Shown here piece after piece: positions 52,095 through 58,808 of a DNA stretch of 64,000 nucleotides. The notes under the pieces are model-generated. The model saw only the letters and a list, made by a program, of their open reading frames with translations. It was not told the DNA's origin and searched no databases. The translations under genes and the position numbers were made by a program. The stretch comes from a bacterium. Lineage in GTDB: Bacteria; UBP18; UBA7526. Position 1 is the first letter of the stretch; each line of letters starts with the position of its first letter. The stretch is taken from the NCBI GenBank assembly GCA_030615855.1, contig JAUWYL010000002.1, positions 62,001 to 126,000 of the forward strand. The letters run 5' to 3'.

Positions 52095-52876
52095 ACTCTC
52101 TCTACCTTTTCAATCTCTTTCCCTAAAAATATTTTGCCCAGGCGAGCAAACCTCTCTGGGGCATCGCTCACAAAGAAGGAATGTCTGGGAACTCCTTCCC
52201 TCGCCAGCAGATTTTTCTCCTCCAGTATTCTCTTAAGTCTCCCAACGGTTGCTCGGGCAGAGTCAATCAGGGAAACCTCTCCCATGACCTGAGTAATCTC
52301 TTTTTTCAACAGAGGGTAGTGGGTACACCCCAGGATGAGAGTATCTATCTCCTCCTCCTTTAAGGGTTCCAGATACTCCCTTACAATGAGACGGGTCGCT
52401 TCTTTCTCTATCCAACCTTCTTCCACCAGGGGAACGAAGAGGGGACAGGGCTTCTCAATCACAAAGGCCTCTGGTTCTAATCTCTTCAATTCCTTGGCAT
52501 ATGCCCCACTTTTTATGGTCCCATAGGTTCCGATCACCCCGATCCTCTTATTCTTGGTGACCCTTAAGGCCTCTCCTGCCCCGGGCCTGATGACCCCGAT
52601 GATGGGAATGGGGTTTTCTTCCCTCATCTCTTCTAAAGTAAAAGCGGATGCGGTATGGCAGGCAAGGATGACGGCCTTTATCTTCTTTTTGAGAAGAAAG
52701 TGAATATTATCTCGTACTAGACGTTTGATGGTTTGAAAGGATTTTGGGCCATAGGGGAGATGGGCGGTATCCCCGAAATAGACGATATCCTCCTGAGGAA
52801 GTTGCCTTATGATCTCCTTTACTACCGTCAGTCCTCCCACCCCAGAATCGAAGACCCCAATGGGCCGATCATCCAT
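52091..52876 (-). CDS. murI: Glutamate racemase
   Basis: The 261-residue protein has IGVFDSGVGGLTVVKEI near 5, VYFGDTAHLPYGPKS near 33, the first catalytic Cys in VILACHTASAF near 70 and the second in LILGCTHYPLL near 182. It makes D-glutamate for peptidoglycan. The first motif is usually ACNTAS; here Asn reads His (codon CAT). The ATG at 52876 has AAGGA 6 nt upstream; a TTG two codons earlier is less likely. It is grouped with fumarase, rph and rdgB genes. Confidence 0.93.
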   Translation of the reverse strand: MDDRPIGVFDSGVGGLTVVKEIIRQLPQEDIVYFGDTAHLPYGPKSFQTIKRLVRDNIHFLLKKKIKAVILACHTASAFTLEEMREENPIPIIGVIRPGAGEALRVTKNKRIGVIGTYGTIKSGAYAKELKRLEPEAFVIEKPCPLFVPLVEEGWIEKEATRLIVREYLEPLKEEEIDTLILGCTHYPLLKKEITQVMGEVSLIDSARATVGRLKRILEEKNLLAREGVPRHSFFVSDAPERFARLGKIFLGKEIEKVERV

Positions 52877-53309
52877 ATTCAATCCTTACTTGGTAAAATA
52901 CTAAATTTAACGCATTGAATCCTGCTGGACTTAATTCCCAATAAAATTCTTAATGCCCCAAAAGGAAATAAGTAGATCAGAGAATCAGGGTATCAGTAGG
53001 AAGGGTATCAGAAGACCAGAGTATCAGGCTTGAAAGAAGAATTTTCTGATGTTCTGATATTCTGCCCACTGATTTGCTGCATTCAGAGCATCGCGAAGAA
53101 TTTAGCCAGCTTGTCTGGCGTCTATTCTGATATGCTTTTTACCTTGTTGGAAATTGCCCGTCCTCCGTAGAAGTAGAACTCCCGGCCTTCGTAGCCGAAG
53201 GCTACTTCGGCGGAGTAGGCTCTACTTCGGAGGATGGAGATATTAGACATTAGAAATTTAATGCGTTTGTTTAGAGTTTCGGATTTAGGATTTCGAGTTT
53301 CTATTTCTT
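52877..53309. repeat. 433-nt gap filled with repeats and a nested palindrome
   Basis: From left to right I see GTATCAG/GAATCAG units (52975-53030), TTCTGATGTTCTGATATTCTG (53042-53062), a 55-nt element (53080-53137) that recurs inverted at 55899-55957, and an 80-nt nested palindrome (53157-53243, outer arms CCTCCGTAGAAGTAGA/TCTACTTCGGAGG). No reading frame or sure promoter is visible. Confidence 0.7.
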
Positions 53310-53858
53310 TTAATACTCAACAATTGTGCTATTTCGAGGGAAGGATTTGGTAGTATCAATGTGGCCGGCCAGGGTTTCGATGGTTGCGCCCTCAACTAAA
53401 ATCTGAACCCTCTCTATCTCCTCAAGATTGTCTATCAGGGTATTGACCAGGGAATAGATAGTGAGAAGCTCTCCTGCACTTCCTCCGGGATGATTGGTCT
53501 GAAAGGCCTGATTAAAGTCCAAATAAACACATTTCTCCTCAGGAACGATGTATAGCTCACGCAACTGAGTCTCTGGGGGAATGGTGGGATCCAGATTCCC
53601 CCGGGGACCCTTAATAAGTTCCTCAACCAGTGCCTTTGCCTCATCAGTTATCCTCTCTTCCCTCAATATTCTTCGTGCCTCAATCCTGAGATAGTCGGCA
53701 TCTGGAGAGGCGAAGTAGAGCCGGACCAATTTGACATTCTCCTCTGGAGCAAGAAAGGGGATGCGATAGAATACCCTCTCCCTTTGGGAGATCAAAAGAA
53801 CAACGACCATTAAAAGAATTGAGATTCCCAGAATTATTATGACTCTTTTCCTCTTCAA
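53310..53858 (-). CDS. GerMN-domain lipid/membrane-anchored protein
   Basis: The 182-residue protein has one N-terminal membrane segment (residues 5-24, VIIILGISILLMVVVLL) and a GerMN domain: VRLYFASPDADYLRIEAR near 46, LVEELIKGP near 80, LDFNQAFQ near 116, GGSAGELLTIYSLVNTL near 126. GerMN domains occur in spore-germination and cell-wall proteins and are often encoded next to amidases in non-sporulating bacteria, as here (38 nt from the amidase). It likely acts in the periplasm near peptidoglycan. Confidence 0.85.
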   Translation of the reverse strand: MKRKRVIIILGISILLMVVVLLISQRERVFYRIPFLAPEENVKLVRLYFASPDADYLRIEARRILREERITDEAKALVEELIKGPRGNLDPTIPPETQLRELYIVPEEKCVYLDFNQAFQTNHPGGSAGELLTIYSLVNTLIDNLEEIERVQILVEGATIETLAGHIDTTKSFPRNSTIVEY

Positions 53859-53896
53859 AACTTTCTCCCTATATACCGATCACCGATCACTGTTCA

Positions 53897-55393
53897 CTAT
53901 TCACTGATTACTAAGCCCATGCTTCTTTCAAAGTTTCGTTTATAGAGGGCGATAGCATTATATAGACCCTCTGCCACCCTCTTCTGAAAATCGGGATTCC
54001 TCAACATATTCTCCTCTCTGGGGTTAGAGATGAAGGCTACCTCCACTAAGATGGAAGGCATATCCGCTCCAGATAGGACATAGAAGTGGGCCTGGTCCAC
54101 TTTCCTATTTCTAATTTTCAGCTTCTTATCCAATCCCTCTTGGGCCAGGATGGCCAGCTCACTGCTTTCGTTCAAATAAGTATTGTGGGCCATATCCCAC
54201 AGGATGAACTCTGCCTGGCTCATAGCCCTTCTACTCCCCTTCTCCAATCTGATGACCGCGTTCTCACGCCTGGCTACTGCCTTGGCCTCCTCGGTCAAGG
54301 CCAGGGAATGGAAGTAGGTTTCAAAGCCTCCTCCGCGCGCTCTTCCCAGAGCGGCATTGGCATGGATGGAGATGAATAGGTCGGCCCTCTCATTATTTGC
54401 CCGCGCGGTGCGCTCCCTCAGAGGAACGAAGTAATCCCCGGTCCTGGTTAAGACCACCCTTATCCCCAGTCTCTCGCTCAAAAGCCTCTTTAATTCCTTG
54501 GCAATGGTTAAGACGACATCCTTCTCTCTCGTCCCTCCCCTACCTATGGCTCCCGGATCCTTCCCTCCATGTCCCGGATCGATGACGATGGTGGTGATCT
54601 TATAATGGGCCTTTGTGGGAGGGTTGATATCCAGAACGATGCGATTGGGATTCTTTAGGGTGAAGTCCTTGTAGGGGAGGTCCTGGATAAGTCTTACCAC
54701 GATTTGGGTAGCATTGGGGAGCTGGAAGGCCTGCATATTCTTTACCCGGTCATCGTTTATCTCCAGGGATAACTCTCCCGGATTGCATTCCCCGCCATAG
54801 ACATCTATAATGACCTGATCGGGGAGTTTCTTCCTCGCTTTATAACTTAAAGGCCTTAAGAGATCGATGACGATCCTTGTGGAATCGAGATAGGAGGAGT
54901 GTCTCACTCCCCGGACATTGAGCCTTCCTCCACTGACCTTCAAGATCCTCGTCTTGGGATCCCAGTCAATTCTGGCTTTTAAGATCCCGTCCAGGATCTC
55001 GCTCAGGAAGTCTATGGGCAGAAGGATGGCTCCGTTACTGAAGCGGGAGGACTGGGTGATTTTCTTGATTCTATCATTGACCATGATCTGAGAGCTGCCC
55101 ACAAAGAAGATGACCTGGTCTGGTCCAGAGGTTAGAGTAACCTTCTTAGTAATGGCATCCCATTCCAGATCGAGCCGGAAGAGCTTGACCGTCTCTTTCA
55201 GGTAGACGAAGTCTATTCCCTGAAAGGTGAGGGACTTTATGGTAGCCTCTGCCTGTCCCTCATCGTAGATAACCTTTACCCCGCTCCTGGACACAGGGGC
55301 GGGGTTAATCTCCTCTTGCTGAGCTAAGAGGGGCAAGGCAATTAATGCTATGAGGGCTGTGACCACCAGCCCGATCAAAACCTTCTTCACCAT
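53897..55393 (-). CDS. N-acetylmuramoyl-L-alanine amidase with copper-amine-oxidase-like and AMIN domains
   Basis: A signal peptide (residues 1-25, LIGLVVTALIALIALPLLAQ) is followed by a copper-amine-oxidase N-terminal-like domain (residues 35-150), an AMIN domain (residues 155-260, VDLLRPLSYKARKKL) and an Amidase_3 domain (from 268). The latter has IDPGHGGKDPGAIG, Zn-binding His in SIHANAA near 343 and the catalytic Glu in LVEVAFISNPREE near 465. It cleaves the stem peptide from muramic acid in the periplasm, for cell separation. A tmRNA gene lies 149 nt upstream. Confidence 0.93.
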   Translation of the reverse strand: MVKKVLIGLVVTALIALIALPLLAQQEEINPAPVSRSGVKVIYDEGQAEATIKSLTFQGIDFVYLKETVKLFRLDLEWDAITKKVTLTSGPDQVIFFVGSSQIMVNDRIKKITQSSRFSNGAILLPIDFLSEILDGILKARIDWDPKTRILKVSGGRLNVRGVRHSSYLDSTRIVIDLLRPLSYKARKKLPDQVIIDVYGGECNPGELSLEINDDRVKNMQAFQLPNATQIVVRLIQDLPYKDFTLKNPNRIVLDINPPTKAHYKITTIVIDPGHGGKDPGAIGRGGTREKDVVLTIAKELKRLLSERLGIRVVLTRTGDYFVPLRERTARANNERADLFISIHANAALGRARGGGFETYFHSLALTEEAKAVARRENAVIRLEKGSRRAMSQAEFILWDMAHNTYLNESSELAILAQEGLDKKLKIRNRKVDQAHFYVLSGADMPSILVEVAFISNPREENMLRNPDFQKRVAEGLYNAIALYKRNFERSMGLVISE

Positions 55394-55541
55394 TTCTCCC
55401 TCATAAAATAAACCTCATTCCATTCGGCAAGAAGCGGATGCAGACAGATTATTACGGATGTAAACGGACTCTTTTCGCAACGATTTATTCGTTTGCATCT
55501 GCTGTCATCCGTTTGAATCTATAATAAAATTTATTATTCCG
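55394..55541. repeat. ATCCGT-rich gap between tmRNA and amidase gene
   Basis: The gap contains GGATGACAGCAGATGCAAACG and ATCCGTAATAATCTGTCTGC (minus strand) and an AATAATAAATTTTATTAT dyad right behind the tmRNA that might act as a weak terminator. The amidase gene has GAGGGAG before its ATG. Confidence 0.5.
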
Positions 55542-55890
55542 TGGAGGCGAGGGGAATCGAACCCCTGTCCAGGAATATTTCTCTAAGGGCGCTACATGCT
55601 TAGCCAACATTTTTCTCTCATCCCGATCACTCCTGTTAGCAGGATTGATCGGGACCAGTTTGATGTGTTTTCATCTCCTCTTCCTCAAACAAGAGGAGGA
55701 GACTATCCTGTGTTTCTGACACCCACATCCCATCCCACAGGCGAGATGGGAGGAGCGTGCCTGCTCTTTAGCAGACGTAAGCTAATTGCTCGTTGGCAAT
55801 TAAGTTTCTGCCAAATGTTTTACGAGTCTTTTGGCGACCTCGACATGCTCCTTTTAGATTAAATACCCCTGTCGAAACCTTTTCGCCCCC
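55542..55890 (-). ncRNA. ssrA: tmRNA (SsrA)
   Basis: The 5' end GGGGGCGAAAAGGTTTCGAC and the 3' end GACAGGGGTTCGATTCCCCT with CGCCTCCA form the tRNA-like domain; GGGGGCG pairs with CGCCTCC. A pseudoknot-rich middle with CTCCTCCTCTTG/AAGAGGAG follows. CCA is not encoded. The tag frame ending at TAA inside the following hairpin reads NLIANEQLAYVC, which lacks the usual Ala-Ala end. The resume codon is not certain. smpB lies 163 nt upstream. Confidence 0.93.
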
Positions 55891-56053
55891 CTTCTTTCTA
55901 CAGATTATCAGTATAGACGCCAGACAAGCTGGCTAAATTCTTCGCGGTGCTCAGAATGCAGACCATCAGAATGAGAATTCAGAATATCAGATTCCATTTG
56001 GCCTTCTGATAACTGACCTTCTCCATCTGGTATTCTGGTAATCTGATACTCTT
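55891..56053. repeat. Inverted copy of the 55-nt element and CTGATA repeats
   Basis: On the minus strand GCATTCTGAGCACCGCGAAG and the following 35 nt match 53080-53137 with few differences. AGTAGGAGAGTAGG and ATCAGATTACCAG units fill the rest. A tmRNA promoter must lie here but I cannot place it with confidence. Confidence 0.6.
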
Positions 56054-56509
56054 TTACTTTCCTACTCTCCTACTTTTTAGTGCTCGCTCCATCTCCCTCT
56101 GGGCAGCCTTTCTCTTCAGTCTCTCCCTCTTGTCGTACTTTTTCTTACCCTTGGCTACAGCGATCTCAACCTTCGCCTTTCCCTCCTTAAAATAGATCTT
56201 TAAGGGAATTAAGGTCAGGCCCCTCTGCGAGGTTAGACCAATTAATTTCTTTATCTCCCTTTTATGAAGGAGCAACTTTCTTGGTCGGGTGGGCTCTGGC
56301 CCCGGAATGCCCTGATGGCTATAGGGAGCAATATGTAAGTTATATAGAAAGACCTCATTCCCCTCGGTTCTGGCGAAACTCTCCCTCAGACTTACCTTTC
56401 CCATGCGCAAGGATTTTACCTCGCTACCCTTTAATACCACTCCGGCCTCAAAACTATCCAAGATATGGTAGTTATAGAGTGCTTTTCTATTGGTGGCAAC
56501 AATCTTCAT
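56054..56509 (-). CDS. smpB: SsrA-binding protein SmpB
   Basis: The 151-residue protein has NYHILDSFEAGVVLKGSEVKSLR near 13, VSLRESFARTEGNEVFLYN near 39 and a basic C-terminal tail (KYDKRERLKRKAAQREMERAL). These match SmpB, which binds the tRNA-like domain of tmRNA and places it in stalled ribosomes. The tmRNA gene lies downstream, so both parts of trans-translation are linked here. A good promoter precedes it. Confidence 0.97.
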   Translation of the reverse strand: MKIVATNRKALYNYHILDSFEAGVVLKGSEVKSLRMGKVSLRESFARTEGNEVFLYNLHIAPYSHQGIPGPEPTRPRKLLLHKREIKKLIGLTSQRGLTLIPLKIYFKEGKAKVEIAVAKGKKKYDKRERLKRKAAQREMERALKSRRVGK

Positions 56510-56563
56510 GATATTTTGTTAATATGAAGGTGCACTTCGTTTACCCCTTCTATTAATTTTACT

Positions 56564-56592
56564 AATATACCATATTTCTGTTGAGATTGCAA
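56564..56592 (-). promoter_or_regulatory. Sigma-70-type promoter for smpB
   Basis: TTGCAA (56592-56587) and TATATT (56569-56564) are 17 nt apart on the minus strand, about 55 nt before the smpB ATG. It lies between tRNA-Leu(CAG) and smpB. Confidence 0.75.
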
Positions 56593-56604
56593 GAGAAACA
56601 AAGA

Positions 56605-56691
56605 TGGTGCCGCGGGAGAGATTCGAACTCTCACAACCTCACGGCCACTACGCCCTGAACGTAGCGTGTCTACCGATTCCACCACCGCGGC
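56605..56691 (-). tRNA. tRNA-Leu (CAG)
   Basis: Acceptor GCCGCGG/CCGCGGC, D-loop with GGTAGA, anticodon stem CTACG/CGTAG with loop TTCAGGG (anticodon CAG), long variable arm, T-loop TTCGAAT and encoded CCA. It is intact and not interrupted. Confidence 0.94.
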
Positions 56692-56708
56692 ATTCTTTAG
56701 GAGAAGAA

Positions 56709-56733
56709 CCCCGCTCCTCTATGAGGGGCGGGG
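56709..56733. repeat. GGGGCGGGG hairpin between response regulator and tRNA-Leu
   Basis: CCCCGCTCCTC pairs with GAGGGGCGGGG around a 3-nt loop. The right arm continues GGGGCGGGGTAAAG, a motif also found at 47149-47162 and 27447-27460. It resembles REP elements; a weak terminator is possible because TTCTTCTCC follows on the minus strand. Confidence 0.6.
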
Positions 56734-56777
56734 TAAAGCCCTGCTCCATCTGTGTCAACATCCGTGCTAAGCTGTGT

Positions 56778-57170
56778 CTAGGTTTTGCCCTCTTCTAACT
56801 TCTTAACCTCCAAAACCTTCTCCACTGTCTTCATAATTTCCACAATGTCGAATGGCTTATGAAGACAGTCCTGAACCCCTTCGATCATGGCCTGTTCAAT
56901 GAGCTCCTCCACAGAGTAACCGGTCATCATAATGGTATGGGCATTGGGATCGACCTCTTTAATTTTCTTATAGGTTTCTAAGCCATTTATTCCGGGCATC
57001 ACAATATCTAAAAAGATGATATCGAACTTACCTTTCTTCACTTCCTCTATTGCCTGATAACCATCCTTTGCTATAGTAATCTTATGTCCTCTGGTACCCA
57101 AGACTCTGGAAAAAAGATCCAGGATAACCTGCTCATCGTCAACGACCAGAATGTTTGCTCCCTGTGCCAT
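56778..57170 (-). CDS. Single-domain response regulator (receiver)
   Basis: The 130-residue protein has VVDDEQVI near 9 (acidic pair), the phosphoacceptor Asp in IIFLDIVMPGING near 56, and the Thr/Lys switch residues in TIMMTGYS near 83 and HKPFD near 106. No output domain follows, so it acts by protein contact, as in CheY-like or Spo0F-like proteins. The kinase gene lies 2 nt upstream, so they form a pair. Confidence 0.93.
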   Translation of the reverse strand: MAQGANILVVDDEQVILDLFSRVLGTRGHKITIAKDGYQAIEEVKKGKFDIIFLDIVMPGINGLETYKKIKEVDPNAHTIMMTGYSVEELIEQAMIEGVQDCLHKPFDIVEIMKTVEKVLEVKKLEEGKT

Positions 57171-57172
57171 AT

Positions 57173-58672
57173 TTATTCTCCTATTCTGCGGGCAGGCAGG
57201 ATAATCCTGAACTCTGCCCCCGCCCCCTTTCTATTTCTCACCTCTATCTCTCCTCCGTGATCCTTAACAATCCCATAAGTAACAGAAAGCCCCAGGCCTA
57301 CCCCCTTGCCCGGCTCCTTGGTAGTGAAGAAGGGCTCAAAGAGCTTATCCATATGCTCCTCCGGAATGCCCGAACCAGTATCTAAGAAGATGGTCTCCAC
57401 CTTCTTTCCTCGGGCAATGTTCCTGGTAGTAATGAATAGCTTTCCTCCATGGGGCATGGCATCCCGGGCATTGGTCACCATATTCAAGAATACCTGCTGG
57501 AGTTGATTGAAGTTTCCCGTTACTTTTGAGAGCTTTGGGCTCAAATTCTTTACAATCTCTATGTTCTGTAATCTAGTCTGATGATCGACTAAGGCCAAAG
57601 TGGCCTCAATTGTCTCATTAATATCCACTTCTCTAAATCCTCCCTTCGTCTGACGGGAGAAATTTAGTAGACCGGAGACGATCTCCTTGCAGTGGAGGGC
57701 AGCCTCTTCAATGGCCTTCAAGTCCTTATATTTCGGATCATCCTCCTTAGTATCCAATAATGCTGCCTGGGCGAAGCCCAGGATCCCTCCTAAGGGGTTA
57801 TTCATTTCATGGGCTACCCCTCCTGCCAATCTTCCCACAGCAGCCATCTTCCCCGATTGGACGAGCTGCTCCTGGGTAGCCCGTAGCTCCCTATAGGCCC
57901 TCCTCAGACCCTCCTCCAACTTGGCCTTCTTTGTCACATACTCCACCAGGCTCACCGTCCCAATGATGTTATTCTCCCTATTCTTTAAGGGATGGGATCG
58001 GATGTTGATGACCACCTCCTCTTTAGCCCTAGGAGGTTGATATTTTATACTGCTACTGTGAGTGGATGATCCGGCCTCTATGATGTGGGAGAGGTTCGCC
58101 CTCCAATCGAAATCCTCTGTGGGGGGAAAGATCTCCCAAAAGTATTTCTTCAGGATCTCACTCTTCGCTAGATCAGTATGGGCCTCTAACTCCCTATTCG
58201 CTCCAGTTATCTTGCCCCATCTATCGGTGGTGATGATCCCCTCTGTGATACTCTCTACAATATTCTCATTGTACTCCTTCAGATAGAATAATTGATTCCT
58301 GTAGCGAAGACCGATTCCGGATATTTTCCCCACAATAAAGGCCGCCAGGTTAAGGGAGACAACCTTTATCAAGAAGTCCCTGGTTAAGAAGGCCCCCCAT
58401 CTTCCAGTAACGCTGACCAAAACGATGGCATAGAGGATGCTCACTGTACCAGAGATTATCAAGCCCCCTCTTAGGCCATAATAGATTGCCCCTACCAGAA
58501 TGGGAAGATAGTAGATGTAGAAGAAGAAGGCCCTCAGGCCATAACCCATATAGAGATACCAGGATAAGGCGATACAGACCAAGAGGGTCAAGGTCACCAT
58601 CATCCTCTTGAACTGCTCTTCTGGATAGAAGATGCCCGGGACTGGTTTGGTCTTATTGGTTCTGGGGCTCAT
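57173..58672 (-). CDS. Membrane histidine kinase with PAS domain
   Basis: Residues 20-130 contain four hydrophobic segments (LTLLVCIALSWYLYMG, FFFYIYYLPILVGAIYYG, ISGTVSILYAIVLVSV, VVSLNLAAFIVGKISG). A PAS domain follows near 140-245 (GIITTDRWGKITGANRELEAHT). The phospho-His is in AGGVAHEMNNPLGGILGFAQ near 295, and the ATP-binding domain has NMVTNARDAMP, DTGSGIPEE and GVGLGLSVTYGI. It should autophosphorylate and pass the phosphate to the receiver encoded behind it. The ATG at 58672 follows GGGAG; an upstream TTG is less likely. Signal unknown. Confidence 0.93.
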   Translation of the reverse strand: MSPRTNKTKPVPGIFYPEEQFKRMMVTLTLLVCIALSWYLYMGYGLRAFFFYIYYLPILVGAIYYGLRGGLIISGTVSILYAIVLVSVTGRWGAFLTRDFLIKVVSLNLAAFIVGKISGIGLRYRNQLFYLKEYNENIVESITEGIITTDRWGKITGANRELEAHTDLAKSEILKKYFWEIFPPTEDFDWRANLSHIIEAGSSTHSSSIKYQPPRAKEEVVINIRSHPLKNRENNIIGTVSLVEYVTKKAKLEEGLRRAYRELRATQEQLVQSGKMAAVGRLAGGVAHEMNNPLGGILGFAQAALLDTKEDDPKYKDLKAIEEAALHCKEIVSGLLNFSRQTKGGFREVDINETIEATLALVDHQTRLQNIEIVKNLSPKLSKVTGNFNQLQQVFLNMVTNARDAMPHGGKLFITTRNIARGKKVETIFLDTGSGIPEEHMDKLFEPFFTTKEPGKGVGLGLSVTYGIVKDHGGEIEVRNRKGAGAEFRIILPARRIGE

Positions 58673-58688
58673 TGATTCTCCCAAAATA

Positions 58689-58712
58689 ACGGCGCGCTTC
58701 GCTCTCCGCCGT
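58689..58712. promoter_or_regulatory. GC-rich hairpin in the kinase leader
   Basis: ACGGCG at one end pairs with CGCCGT at the other, with GAGAGCGAAGCG between. It lies between the kinase promoter and its start codon and is followed by TATTTT on the minus strand, so it could attenuate transcription. It may also be a plain palindromic repeat. Confidence 0.45.
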
Positions 58713-58779
58713 CTTTTACTTATTGAAGTTCCGATACCTTAAAATAGAAAAGTGATACAATATTTATCTTAACCTAGAT

Positions 58780-58808
58780 AGTTTATCACATTTTTCTGAA
58801 GAAATCAA
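58780..58808 (-). promoter_or_regulatory. Promoter for the kinase-regulator pair
   Basis: TTGATT (58808-58803), 17 nt, then TAAACT (58785-58780) with an extended TGA just before it. The -35 box overlaps the uvrA stop codon. The kinase ATG is about 110 nt downstream. Confidence 0.65.

Noticed and set aside
55394-55541. tmRNA terminator AATAATAAATTTTATTAT
   Set aside because: The dyad is all A/T and too weak to call; it is only mentioned in the gap entry.
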